DNA from: DASUBV01 sp035763085
Lineage (GTDB): Bacteria; Actinomycetota; Actinomycetes; Streptosporangiales; Streptosporangiaceae
NCBI GenBank assembly: GCA_035763085.1
Contig: DASUBV010000253.1
Span: 1 to 58,276, forward strand
Reading direction: 5' to 3'
Length of the DNA stretch: 58,276 nucleotides
The notes beneath the pieces are model-generated. The model saw nothing but the letters and a program-made list of their open reading frames with translations, made no database searches and had not been told where the DNA came from. The position numbers were made by a program, and so were the translations under genes. Shown piece after piece: positions 32,295-41,003 of this stretch. Position 1 is the stretch's first letter. Each line of letters begins with the position of its first letter.

Positions 32295-32642
32295 ATGACC
32301 GGGGCCGGCGGGGAGGAGCAGCGATGGCGGGGGATCCCCCTGGCACCCGCGCCGCATGGCAGCTTCCTGGCCTGGCACCGCGGCTGCCGGTGCCCGGAGT
32401 GCCTGGTCGCCGGCGAGGACTTCCGGCGCGAGCTCATCCAGCGGGCCCTGGAGCGGTACGACCCAGCGCCCTACACGCCGCGGCTCAGCGCCGACGACCG
32501 CGCGCACCTGGATCCCGCCGTCCGGGCGCGGGCCTGCCCGCGGTGCGGGGCGCTGCGCTATCACCGCTGCCGCAACCTGCTGCTTCCGGCGCATTTCGGA
32601 GCCACCCACCCGGAACGCGCGGCCCCGCCGAAATCCGCCTAG
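32295..32642 (+). CDS. Small Cys-rich (zinc-ribbon-like) hypothetical protein
   Basis: A 115-aa basic protein with two cysteine clusters: CRCPEC (about residues 31-36) and CPRCGALRYHRC (about residues 80-91). Together they could hold one or two zinc ions. The middle segment is DFRRELIQRALERYDPAPY. I do not recognise a family. The ATG at 32295 is preceded only by a weak CAGGG. Codon positions show a normal GC-rich pattern for this genome, which supports coding. It sits 60 bp upstream of a DHA2 exporter on the same strand. Confidence 0.55.
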   Translation: MTGAGGEEQRWRGIPLAPAPHGSFLAWHRGCRCPECLVAGEDFRRELIQRALERYDPAPYTPRLSADDRAHLDPAVRARACPRCGALRYHRCRNLLLPAHFGATHPERAAPPKSA

Positions 32643-32702
32643 GCCCGCCTGCCGGGCCCGCCCGGAGACGTTAGTTGCCGAACAGCAAGCGTCATACTGG
32701 CA

Positions 32703-34169
32703 GTGATGAGAGCGACCGAGAGCCCGGCCGGGGCCAGCTACGGCCGGCGGATGCTGATCCTGGCCATCTGCTGCATGAGCCTGCTGATGGCCAGCCTGGA
32801 CAGCACGATCGTGAACATCGCGCTGCCCGCCATCCAGCGCGACCTGCACGCCTCGGTGTCCGGGCTGCAGTGGACCATCGACGCCTACACCCTGGTGCTG
32901 GCCAGCTTCCTGATGCTGTCCGGGTCGACCGCCGACCGGGTCGGCCGCCGCCGCACCTTCCAGGTCGGGCTGGCCGCGTTCACCATCGGCTCGCTGCTGT
33001 GCAGCCTCGCGCCCGGCCTCGGCTGGCTGGTCGCCTTCCGGATGATCCAGGCTCTCGGCGGGTCCATGCTCAACCCCGTCGCGATGTCGATCATCACCAA
33101 CACCTTCCTTGACCCCGCCGAGCGCGCCCGGGCCATCGGGATCTGGGGTGGCGTCGTCGGCATCAGCATGGCCCTCGGGCCGGTGATCGGCGGGCTGCTG
33201 GTCCAGACCGTCGGCTGGCGCGGCATCTTCTGGGTCAACATCCCCGTCGGGCTGGCCGCGGTCGTCCTGACCGCCCTGTTCGTGCCCGAGTCCCGGGCGC
33301 CGCGCGCCCGCCGGCCCGACCCCGTCGGCCAGGCCCTGATCATCATCACGCTGGCCAGCCTGGTCTACGGGATCATCGAGGGCCCGGCGGCCGGCTGGGC
33401 CGCACCGCGGATCATCACCTGCTTTGCCCTCGCCGCCGCCGGGCTGGCCGGCCTGATCGCCTACGAGCCGCGCCGCGCGGAACCCCTGATCGACCTGCGG
33501 TTCTTCCGCAGCGCCCCGTTCTCCGGCGCCACCTTGATCGCCGTCTCCGCCTTTGCCGCGCTGGGCGGCTTCCTGCTGCTGAACACGCTGTACCTGCAGA
33601 ACGTGCGCGGCCTTTCCGCCCTGCACGCCGGCCTGTACACCGTGCCGATGGCGGTCATGACCATCATCTTCGCGCCGCTGTCCGGCCGGATCGTGGGCGC
33701 CCGCGGGCCCCGGCTGCCGCTGCTGGCCGCGGGGGTGTTCATCACCGCCAGCGGGATCATGCTGACCCGGCTGACCGCCACCACCTCCGCCGCCTGGCTG
33801 ATCGCGTCCTACATCGTCTTCGGCATCGGCTTCGGCGTGGTGAACGCGCCGATCACCAACACCGCCATGGCGGGCATGCCGCGCGCCCAGGCCGGGGTCG
33901 CCGCCGCCGTCGCCTCGACCAGCCGCCAGGTGGGCACCTCCCTGGGCGTCGCCGTCATCGGATCCGTGGTGGTCTCCGCCCTGGCCGGGCCGTTCCGTGC
34001 CGCGTTCCCGTCCGCCAGCCACCCCGGCTGGTGGATCATCGCCGCCTGCGGCTGCGCCGTGCTGATCCTGGGGCTGCTGAGCTCCGGCCGCTGGGCCCTG
34101 GGCACGGCGCAGCGCACCGCCGAGGCGCTGATGCCCCCCGCCCCGCAGGTCCCCGTCGGCACCCCCTGA
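32703..34169 (+). CDS. DHA2-type MFS drug exporter 1
   Basis: A 488-aa transporter with 14 predicted membrane helices, like EmrB/QacA. The proton-coupling motif D1 (LDSTIVNIALPAI), motif A (GSTADRVGRRR) and antiporter motif C (LGPVIGGLLVQTVGWRGIFWVNIPVG) are present. Start GTG 32703 or ATG 32706; there is no clear ribosome site, so it may be leaderless. No regulator gene is adjacent. The substrate is presumably a small hydrophobic drug or metabolite. Confidence 0.92.
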   Translation: MMRATESPAGASYGRRMLILAICCMSLLMASLDSTIVNIALPAIQRDLHASVSGLQWTIDAYTLVLASFLMLSGSTADRVGRRRTFQVGLAAFTIGSLLCSLAPGLGWLVAFRMIQALGGSMLNPVAMSIITNTFLDPAERARAIGIWGGVVGISMALGPVIGGLLVQTVGWRGIFWVNIPVGLAAVVLTALFVPESRAPRARRPDPVGQALIIITLASLVYGIIEGPAAGWAAPRIITCFALAAAGLAGLIAYEPRRAEPLIDLRFFRSAPFSGATLIAVSAFAALGGFLLLNTLYLQNVRGLSALHAGLYTVPMAVMTIIFAPLSGRIVGARGPRLPLLAAGVFITASGIMLTRLTATTSAAWLIASYIVFGIGFGVVNAPITNTAMAGMPRAQAGVAAAVASTSRQVGTSLGVAVIGSVVVSALAGPFRAAFPSASHPGWWIIAACGCAVLILGLLSSGRWALGTAQRTAEALMPPAPQVPVGTP

Positions 34170-34203
34170 TCCGGGGATTTCAGCAGTAACGAGCGCTGCG
34201 CGG

Positions 34204-34971
34204 CTAGCCCTGCCCGGCCGGCGAGGACATGACCGAGAAGACGGCGCCCTGATCGTCGCTCAAGGTGGCCATCCGCCCGTAGGGCGTGTCCGTCGGCGGA
34301 CTGATGACCCGGCCGCCCATGCCGGTCGTGCTGGCTGCGGCAGCGTCGGTATCGGCGACCGCGAAGTACGCGCCCCAGTGCGCCGGCTGCCCGGCCGGGC
34401 CCTCGCCGATGCCGCCCACCATGCCGCCGGGCAGGTCCAGCGTCGCGTACCGGAAGTCGCCGGGGATGTCGCCGTAGGTGAAGCCGAATACGGCCTGGTA
34501 GAAGGCCTTGCTCCCGTCGAAGTCCGGGCTCAGGTTCTCGCTCCAGATCAGCGAGCCCGGCGCGTTGGCCCGCTGGAACCCGGTGTGGCGGCCCGACTGC
34601 CAGATGCCGAACACCGCGCCCGCCGGATCGGCCGCGATAGCCATCCGGCCCGCGTCCATGACGTCGAACGGCTCGCTGATCAGCCGCCCGCCCGCGGCCG
34701 TGATCTTGTCGGCGGTCGCGTCGGCGTTGTCCGTGGCCAGGTACGTCGTCCAGGCGGCTGGCATCTCCGGCGGTCCCATCTTCGGCCCGATCCCGGCCAC
34801 CATCTGGCCATCCAGGTCGCACATCGAGTACCCGCCCGCCTCTGGCGGTCCCTCGGTGATGTGCCAGCCGAACAGGCCGGAGTAGAAGGCACGGGCCCGG
34901 CCGGGGTCATCCGCGCCCAGGTCAACCCAGCATGGCGTGCCGGCGGCCCAGGCGGTGTCCCGTGTCACCAT
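34204..34971 (-). CDS. Two-domain VOC (glyoxalase-like) protein
   Basis: A 255-aa protein with two vicinal-oxygen-chelate domains in tandem. The first begins CWVDLGADDPGRARAFYSGLFGW and the second SLIWSENLSPDFDGSKAFYQAVFGF, each with the GGM/GQMVAGIG and DPAGAVFGIWQ-type ends. Similar proteins serve as hydrolases, dioxygenases or antibiotic-binding resistance proteins. ATG at 34971 follows GGAGGGAG by ten bases. It diverges from an ABC/two-component operon with a 22-bp palindrome between, so the two may share control. Confidence 0.85.
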   Translation of the reverse strand: MVTRDTAWAAGTPCWVDLGADDPGRARAFYSGLFGWHITEGPPEAGGYSMCDLDGQMVAGIGPKMGPPEMPAAWTTYLATDNADATADKITAAGGRLISEPFDVMDAGRMAIAADPAGAVFGIWQSGRHTGFQRANAPGSLIWSENLSPDFDGSKAFYQAVFGFTYGDIPGDFRYATLDLPGGMVGGIGEGPAGQPAHWGAYFAVADTDAAAASTTGMGGRVISPPTDTPYGRMATLSDDQGAVFSVMSSPAGQG

Positions 34972-35066
34972 TCGCAAGCTCCCTCCGCGTCGCGATCCGC
35001 TAGTCACGCTCAGCGATAACAAGATCGCGGAGAGCAACCAGGCATCCCCGCAGCCTAGTACCTGTC

Positions 35067-35088
35067 GCATCAGCCGATCGGCTGATGC
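35067..35088. promoter_or_regulatory. Perfect 22-bp palindrome in a divergent gap
   Basis: Positions 35067-35088 read identically on both strands, with core CAGCCGATCGGCTG. A partial copy, CAGCCGATGCCC, follows at about 35147. It lies 96 bp upstream of the VOC gene and 140 bp upstream of the ABC operon. Confidence 0.7.
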
Positions 35089-35227
35089 CCGCCGGCCAGC
35101 CGGCGCACGCCGCGATCAGCCCCGCCGCCCGCCAGTCGAGCCGCTCAGCCGATGCCCGCAGCCCGGCCCCCAGACCAGGCTGAACTCACCCCGTCAGCAC
35201 GAAGAAACGCGAAAGAAAAGGACAGAC

Positions 35228-36163
35228 ATGCCCGTTGTGAATGTGCAGGGGCTGCACAAGAGCTACGGCTCAACTGTCGCCGTAGCGGACATCTCGCTCC
35301 AGGTGGAAGAGGGCGAGATCGTCGGGATCCTGGGGCCCAACGGCGCCGGGAAGACCACCACCGTGGAGTGCGTCGAGGGTCTGCGCACCCCCGACCGCGG
35401 CCAGATCACCGTGCTGGGACTCGATCCCCGCCGCGACCGTGCCGAGCTCAGCCAGCAGCTGGGCGCTCAGCTTCAGGACAGCCAGCTCCCTGAGCGGCTG
35501 CGGGTCGGTGAGGCGCTGGAGCTGTACAGCTCCTTCTACCGGACCCCGGCCGACTGGCGGAAGCTGGCCGACGGGCTGGGCCTGTCCGGCCTGGAGGCGC
35601 GCCGCTACGGGAAGCTCTCCGGCGGCCAGCGCCAGCGCCTGTCGATCGCCCTGGCCCTGGTCGGCAGCCCGCGGGTGGCCGTGCTCGACGAGCTGACCAC
35701 CGGCCTGGACCCGCAGGCCCGGCGCGACACCTGGGCGCTGATCGAGGGCGTCCGGGACAGCGGGGTGACGATCTTGCTGGTCACCCACTTCATGGAAGAG
35801 GCCGAGCGGCTGTGTGACCGGGTCGTGCTCATCGACCGCGGCCGCGTCGCGGCAGCGGGCAGCCCGGCCGAGCTGGCCGGCGGAGTCAACGCCGAGCAGC
35901 GCATCTCGTTCCGGCCGTCCGCGCCCATCGACAGCAGCCTGCTGGCCGGCCTGCCGGGCGTCACCAGCGTGACCTGGCGGGGCAGCACGGTGCTGGTCAC
36001 CGGCACCGGGGACGTGCTCAGCGCGGTCACCTCGGCGCTGGCCGCCCGCCGGATCGTGGCCAGCCAGCTGCGGGTGGAGCAGGCCAGCCTGGAAGACGCA
36101 TTCGTCGCGCTGACCGGCCACGGTCAGCCGGAGAGCACTGAGGGAGAGACCACCAATGTCTAG
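35228..36163 (+). CDS. ABC transporter ATP-binding protein (exporter with two-component system)
   Basis: A 311-aa ABC ATPase: Walker A GPNGAGKTT, signature LSGGQRQRLS, Walker B VAVLDELTTGLDP (Leu replaces the usual Pro after the catalytic Glu), and H-loop LLVTHFM. The C-terminal ~90 residues match DrrA-type exporters. ATG 35228 is preceded by AAAGGA. The stop overlaps the permease start by 8 bp. This is the first gene of a four-gene run that also encodes its own sensor kinase and response regulator, so the exporter is likely induced by its substrate or by envelope stress. Confidence 0.92.
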   Translation: MPVVNVQGLHKSYGSTVAVADISLQVEEGEIVGILGPNGAGKTTTVECVEGLRTPDRGQITVLGLDPRRDRAELSQQLGAQLQDSQLPERLRVGEALELYSSFYRTPADWRKLADGLGLSGLEARRYGKLSGGQRQRLSIALALVGSPRVAVLDELTTGLDPQARRDTWALIEGVRDSGVTILLVTHFMEEAERLCDRVVLIDRGRVAAAGSPAELAGGVNAEQRISFRPSAPIDSSLLAGLPGVTSVTWRGSTVLVTGTGDVLSAVTSALAARRIVASQLRVEQASLEDAFVALTGHGQPESTEGETTNV

Positions 36164-36953
36164 TTCCGCCCCGGCCGCCCCGCTGACGGCGCGGCGCGGC
36201 CGCCGCGAGGCCGGCGCCCTGCGCCGGCTGACCATCACCGAGCTGAAGCTGTTCGCCCGCGAGCGGGTCGGGCTCATCTGGGGCGTGGGCTTCCCGGTGG
36301 TCCTGCTGATCATCTTCGGGGCGATTCCCGGCTTCCGGGACCCGGTCAGCGACGCCACGCCGCACGTCACGATCCTGGACGCCTACGTCCCGATCCTGAT
36401 CGCGTTCGTGCTGGCCATGCTCGCGATCAACGTGCTGCCGGCGGTGCTGGCCGGATACCGGGAGAAGGGCATCCTGCGGCGGCTGGCCACCACGCCGGTC
36501 GGGCCGCAGCGGGTGCTGGCCGCGCAGCTGATCATCTGCGTCGGGATGGCCGCCGTGACGCTCGTGGCCCTGCTGGTCCTGGCCCGGAGCGCCTACCACG
36601 TTCCGCTGCCGCGCCAGATCGCCGGCTTCGTCATCGCGGCGCTGCTGACGACCCTGGCGCTGATCAGCATCGGCCTGTTCTACGCCGCGGTGGCGCCGAC
36701 CGGGCGGGCGGCCAACGCGATGGGCGCCATCACCTTCTTCCCGATGATGTTCTTCGCTGGCCTGTGGCTGCCGATCGCCGCCATGCCCGCACTGCTGCAG
36801 CACATCAGTCACGCCACCCCGCTGGGCGCGGGCGTGCAGGCGCTCAGCGACACCTGGCAGGGGCACTGGCCGCACCCGATGAACCTGGTCACGCTGGCCA
36901 TCTACGCAGTTGTGCTGGGCGCTGGCGCGGCTAGATTGTTCCGCTGGGAGTAG
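36156..36953 (+). CDS. ABC-2 type permease
   Basis: A 265-aa membrane protein with six hydrophobic segments. An N-terminal cytoplasmic lead (~30 residues) precedes GLIWGVGFPVVLLIIFGAIPG; the conserved NVLPAVLAGYREKGILRRLATTPVGP amphipathic segment is typical of ABC-2 drug-exporter permeases such as DrrB. It overlaps the ATPase gene by 8 bp and abuts the kinase gene directly. Confidence 0.92.
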   Translation: MSSSAPAAPLTARRGRREAGALRRLTITELKLFARERVGLIWGVGFPVVLLIIFGAIPGFRDPVSDATPHVTILDAYVPILIAFVLAMLAINVLPAVLAGYREKGILRRLATTPVGPQRVLAAQLIICVGMAAVTLVALLVLARSAYHVPLPRQIAGFVIAALLTTLALISIGLFYAAVAPTGRAANAMGAITFFPMMFFAGLWLPIAAMPALLQHISHATPLGAGVQALSDTWQGHWPHPMNLVTLAIYAVVLGAGAARLFRWE

Positions 36954-38339
36954 ATGCCAATGCGACTGAGCCTGCGCTGGGACAAGCCCGCCGGGCGGGA
37001 GCCGACGCCCGCCCGGCTGGAAGCCTGGGAGCGGCTGGAGGGCCCCGCCTTCGCGGCGCTGCCCTACGTCATGCTCGTGATCGCCTCGGCGCTGAACGTC
37101 GCCCTGTCCGGGCTCACCGCCGGCTCGGTGATCACGCTGGGCGTCGCCGCTTTCAGCGGCGCGTGGCTCTTGTGGGGTTTCACCCTGCACCCGCGCTGGC
37201 GGGACCGGCCGCGGTGGATGGCCGTGTTCTTCACCGTCCTGGTGGTAGCGATGGCCGTGCTGGTCATCCGGGCCCCGCTGTACGGGTTCTTCACCTTCAC
37301 CGGCTACTTCTTCACCTACTGGCTCCCGTTCGGCTGGCCGCGGCTGGCCGGCGTGGCCGCCGTCGCGCTGACCTCCGCGACCTCCCAGGACGGCGGGCTG
37401 CCGGAGCACACCGCGAGTGCCATCGCGGTCTACGCCGGCCTGATCGTCGTCAACACGATGATCGCGGGCGCGATCTTGTGGTTCACCTACGTGGCCTCCG
37501 AGCAGCATGACCGCCGCAAGGAGACCATGGAGCAGCTGAGCGAGGCCAACCGCCGGCTGCAGGCGACCCTGGCGGAGAACGCCGGCCTGCACGAGCAGCT
37601 GCTGGCCCAGGCGCGGGAGGCAGGGGTCTACGACGAGCGGCAGCGGATGGCCCGCGAGATCCACGACACGCTGGCCCAGAGCCTGGCCGGGATCATCACC
37701 CAGCTGCAGGCGGCCGGCCAGGCCGGCCAGGACACCGAGCGCCGGCGGCACCTGGACACCGCGCTGCAGCTGGCCCGCGACGGCCTGACCGAGGCCCGGC
37801 GCTCAGTGCACGAGCTGCGGCCCGAGGCGCTGCAGGGCGGCCGGATCGGGGATGCGCTCATCACGGTGGCGCAGGGCTGGTCCGCGCTGCACGGCACCGA
37901 GGCCGCGGTCATGGCCACCGGGCCGTCGCGGCCGATGCCGTCCGAGGCGGAGCTGGCGCTGCTGCGCATCGCCCAGGAGGCCCTGGCCAACGTGGCCAAG
38001 CATGCCGCTGCCCGCCGGGTCGTCCTGACCTTGTCCTACATCGGGGATCAGGTGACCCTGGACATCCGCGACGACGGGACCGGGTTCGACCCGGCCGCGG
38101 TGGCCGCGGGCGAGTCGGGACCGGGCGGCGGGTTCGGCCTGACCGCGATGCGCCAGCGGGTCGAGGGCCTGGCCGGCACGCTGGCGATCGAGTCCGAGCC
38201 CGGCTCCGGCACGACAGTCTCCGCCAGCCTGCCGCTGGGTACCGCCCCGCCGCCCGTGTCAGCGCCGCCCGCGCCAGCGTCGGCGGTGGCGGTGCCCGGG
38301 CCGGCGGCCCCGGCGGCAGCTGCGGGCGGGCGCGGATGA
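36954..38339 (+). CDS. Sensor histidine kinase (NarL/LiaS/DesK-type)
   Basis: A 461-aa kinase with about five membrane helices in residues 35-180, a coiled region, then the HisKA_3 domain with phospho-acceptor His237 (RMAREIHDTLAQS) and an HATPase domain (RIAQEALANVAKHA N-box, DDGTGFD, GGGFGLTAMRQR). The long membrane part suggests sensing inside the bilayer. The last 35 residues are Ala/Pro-rich. It overlaps the response regulator gene by 4 bp (ATGA). ATG at 36954 or 36960. Confidence 0.93.
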   Translation: MPMRLSLRWDKPAGREPTPARLEAWERLEGPAFAALPYVMLVIASALNVALSGLTAGSVITLGVAAFSGAWLLWGFTLHPRWRDRPRWMAVFFTVLVVAMAVLVIRAPLYGFFTFTGYFFTYWLPFGWPRLAGVAAVALTSATSQDGGLPEHTASAIAVYAGLIVVNTMIAGAILWFTYVASEQHDRRKETMEQLSEANRRLQATLAENAGLHEQLLAQAREAGVYDERQRMAREIHDTLAQSLAGIITQLQAAGQAGQDTERRRHLDTALQLARDGLTEARRSVHELRPEALQGGRIGDALITVAQGWSALHGTEAAVMATGPSRPMPSEAELALLRIAQEALANVAKHAAARRVVLTLSYIGDQVTLDIRDDGTGFDPAAVAAGESGPGGGFGLTAMRQRVEGLAGTLAIESEPGSGTTVSASLPLGTAPPPVSAPPAPASAVAVPGPAAPAAAAGGRG

Positions 38340-39034
38340 CCGGCTCCCAGCGCGGCCCCGGCAGGCCGGCCGATGGCACGCCGCCCGGCGGGGTGATCCG
38401 GCTGCTGATCGCCGACGACCATCCGGTCGTCCGGGACGGCCTGACCGGGATGTTCAGCGACGAGGCCGGCTTCGAGGTGGTCGGGCAGGCCGCTGACGGG
38501 GCCGAGGCCGTCCGGCTGGCCGGGCTGCTGCAGCCCGACGTGATCCTGATGGACCTGCGGATGCCGCAGATGGACGGCGCCACCGCCATCGGCGAGCTCA
38601 CCCGGCGCGGCGTAGCGGCCCGGGTGCTGGTCCTGACCACCTACGACACCGACAGCCACGTGCTGTCGGCTATCGAGGCCGGCGCCACCGGCTACCTGCT
38701 CAAGGACGCGCCGCGGGCCGAGCTGCTGCGCGCAACCCGGGCCGCCGCGCAGGGTCAGTCGGTGCTGTCGCCGGCGGTGGCCAGCCGGCTGATGGGCCGG
38801 GTCCGGGCGCCGGAACCCGCGGCTGAGCCGCTGAGCCAGCGCGAGCGGGAGGTGCTGGAGCTGGTCGCGGCCGGCTGCACCAACAAGGAGGCCGCCGCCC
38901 GGCTGTTCATCAGCGAGGCCACCGTCAAGACCCACCTGCTGCACCTGTACGCCAAGCTCGGCGTCGGGGACCGCGCCGCGGCGGTCGCGGCGGCCTACAA
39001 CCGCGGCCTGCTGCGGCCGGGCCAGCCGGGCTAA
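38336..39034 (+). CDS. NarL/FixJ-family response regulator
   Basis: A 232-aa regulator. The receiver domain has the acidic pair Asp27-Asp28, phospho-acceptor Asp73 (VILMDLRMPQMDG), Thr in VLTTYD and Lys in LLKDA. The C-terminal LuxR-type helix-turn-helix reads LSQREREVLELVAAGCTNKEAA and ISEATVKTHL. Partner of the kinase just upstream; probable target is the ABC exporter operon or the palindrome at 35067. Confidence 0.93.
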   Translation: MTGSQRGPGRPADGTPPGGVIRLLIADDHPVVRDGLTGMFSDEAGFEVVGQAADGAEAVRLAGLLQPDVILMDLRMPQMDGATAIGELTRRGVAARVLVLTTYDTDSHVLSAIEAGATGYLLKDAPRAELLRATRAAAQGQSVLSPAVASRLMGRVRAPEPAAEPLSQREREVLELVAAGCTNKEAAARLFISEATVKTHLLHLYAKLGVGDRAAAVAAAYNRGLLRPGQPG

Positions 39035-39177
39035 GCCGGGCCCGGCCCGGCTAGGCCGGCCGTGCCCGGCTCGATCCCGGCCCGGCACCCATCCGGATGC
39101 TGGTGGCCACCGCCGCAGCCGGCGCCGCCTCCGGACCGGGATCCGGCCAGCTCAGCTCAGGGCGCCCGCCGGCGCCC
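39034..39177. terminator. Two hairpins between convergent genes
   Basis: AGCCGGGC (39034-39041) pairs with GCCCGGCT (39045-39052), starting at the response regulator stop codon. GGGCGCC (39160-39166) pairs with GGCGCCC (39171-39177), next to the selenium-binding protein stop. They may end the two convergent transcripts. Confidence 0.45.
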
Positions 39178-39179
39178 GA

Positions 39180-40607
39180 TCACGGCGGGAAGCAGTACGA
39201 GTCGCTGGAGGCGTCGCCGCCCTGCAGCCGGACCTGGTGCGCCCGCCGGCCGCGGAAGGCATCCGCTTCCACGAAGAACCGCTCGTCGAAGCTCATCCCG
39301 CCGCCGGCGGCGACGTCGAGCTTGGCCATCCAGGCGCCGACTCCGTCGGGGTAGAACTGGTCGTCCCAGGCCCCGTACAGCGAGTTGGTGAAGTAGACCC
39401 GCTGGCTGTCGCGGCTGACCTCCACCATCTGCGGCCCGCCTTGCAGCGGGCGGCCGGGCCGCGCCGGGTGCGGCAGCCGGCCGACGATGCCGCCGACCCG
39501 CACCGAGCCGGTTTCCACCGGGCGGAACGGGTCGCTGACGTCGAACTGCTTCAGCTCGCCGGTTCCCCAGCACGACACGTACAGCTTCTGATCGTCGACC
39601 GCCAGCGCCAGGTCGGTGATCAGCGGCGGGACGGCGCCGAACGGCTGCAGCGCCGGCGGCAGGCTGCTGGCGTCGGCGGGCTCAGCGGGAATCGAGATGA
39701 CCTTCCGCGCGGCCCACTTGCCGTCATCGGCCTCGTGCCACAGCCAGATCGAGGCGGACAGGTCCTCGACGCTGACCACCACGCCGACGAAGCCGTACTT
39801 CTTGGTCGGATCGTGCGCGGGGCGCAGCTCCAGCGCCATCTGGTGCTCGTCGCCCAGGTCGATGGTCTGGACGTTGGTCCGGGTCTTCATGTCCCAGAAA
39901 TGCAGCCGGTGTCCGTACTTGCGGCCGAGCAGCAGGTCCGGGACGATGCCGTTCTCGATCATGGACGGCGTGCCCCACTCGGAGGTGATCGCCACGTCAT
40001 GGTTGATGTGCCACCACACGTCGTAGGCCAGGTACTGGTCGCCGCGGTCGGCCTCCCACTGGCCGGTCACGTCGAAAGTGGCATGATCGAGCAGCGCCAC
40101 CCCGCCAGGGCCTTCCTCGGTGCCGCCGCCCAGGCAGGACACGAACAGCCCGCCGGGCCCGCAGTGCACCGTGTGCGGCCGCGAGTAATTCGCCCGCTTG
40201 CCCAGCTCCTCGGGACCGAGCACCTTGGTGATCACCGGGCTGGCGGGGTCGGGCTGGGTGTCGAGCACGTACAGCCGTGAGGACCGCAGGCCGGGGACGA
40301 TCAGGAAGCGGCGGTCACCGTGATCGTGCCCGCCGCCGGGGCACAGCGCGCTGGAGCAGGCGTTCCAGCCGAAGTGGTGCAGTTCATCGCCGAGATTGGG
40401 CAGCTCGGTGAAGCCGACCACCGAGCTGTAGCTGGCCGAGGCGGGATCGACGTCGACCACCGCGATCGCGTCCGGCTTGTCGGCCGGCCGGGCGAATGTG
40501 GCGACGTAGGCGAGCTTCTCCGGCGGCGCCTCAGCGGCGTCGCGGGGGGATCGGTAGAAGGTCGGATCGAGATGCCCGTCATGCGCGTGCTCGTGCTCGT
40601 GTGTCAT
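39180..40607 (-). CDS. Selenium-binding protein / methanethiol oxidase family (SBP56)
   Basis: A 475-aa seven-blade beta-propeller of the SBP56 family. Family marks: HHFGWNACSS (His77, His78, Cys84), SRPHTVHCGPGG, WWHINHDVAITSEWGTPSMIENG, and LYVSCWGTGELKQFDVSDP. Bacterial relatives (MtoX) and the human homologue are copper-dependent methanethiol oxidases, forming formaldehyde, hydrogen sulfide and hydrogen peroxide. Here the usual CSSC reads CSSA. The N-terminus is His-rich (HEHEHAHDGH), perhaps a metal-loading tail. No signal peptide is seen. Formaldehyde from this reaction could be handled by the mycothiol dehydrogenase at 46835. It is monocistronic, ATG 40607 with AGGGG upstream. Confidence 0.9.
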   Translation of the reverse strand: MTHEHEHAHDGHLDPTFYRSPRDAAEAPPEKLAYVATFARPADKPDAIAVVDVDPASASYSSVVGFTELPNLGDELHHFGWNACSSALCPGGGHDHGDRRFLIVPGLRSSRLYVLDTQPDPASPVITKVLGPEELGKRANYSRPHTVHCGPGGLFVSCLGGGTEEGPGGVALLDHATFDVTGQWEADRGDQYLAYDVWWHINHDVAITSEWGTPSMIENGIVPDLLLGRKYGHRLHFWDMKTRTNVQTIDLGDEHQMALELRPAHDPTKKYGFVGVVVSVEDLSASIWLWHEADDGKWAARKVISIPAEPADASSLPPALQPFGAVPPLITDLALAVDDQKLYVSCWGTGELKQFDVSDPFRPVETGSVRVGGIVGRLPHPARPGRPLQGGPQMVEVSRDSQRVYFTNSLYGAWDDQFYPDGVGAWMAKLDVAAGGGMSFDERFFVEADAFRGRRAHQVRLQGGDASSDSYCFPP

Positions 40608-41003
40608 CGCGTGCGCCCCTCACTGTTGACTACTCGGCCCGATGGGCAGCTCGTCCGATTAACTCCTAAAAGTCAGCATGAAAACTTGGTTATCCGACCG
40701 GGCCATTTTCCTCGGCCTATTCGGCAGTCTCCGCGATGCCCGCGCTCAGTGTCAACGACGCGCCCGCCGGGCCGGGGCCAGGTTTTACCCGCGGGGGAAG
40801 CGTCAGCGATGCGCCGGGCGTTATCTGTTCGTAGCATGGCGTTCGATGGCCTCCGCGCCGCGCGCGTGCTCCGGGCTAGCGCCACGCCCGGTGCCGGCCG
40901 GCGCGGCGGAGCTGTCGAGGCTCACGCGAGCCCCCCGGCGCCGTCCGCGGCGCGACGCACTACCTGGGCCGGCCCTGCGCCGGACCGCGAGAGGTTTGCC
41001 CCC
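40608..41003. other. Divergent gap upstream of GH3 and SBP56 genes
   Basis: About 396 bp without a gene I can support. The part near 40660-40720 is relatively AT-rich and may hold the promoter of the SBP56 gene. The GH3 frame stays open through 40818-41003 but reads as Arg/Ala-rich low-complexity sequence, so I treat it as non-coding. Confidence 0.4.
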
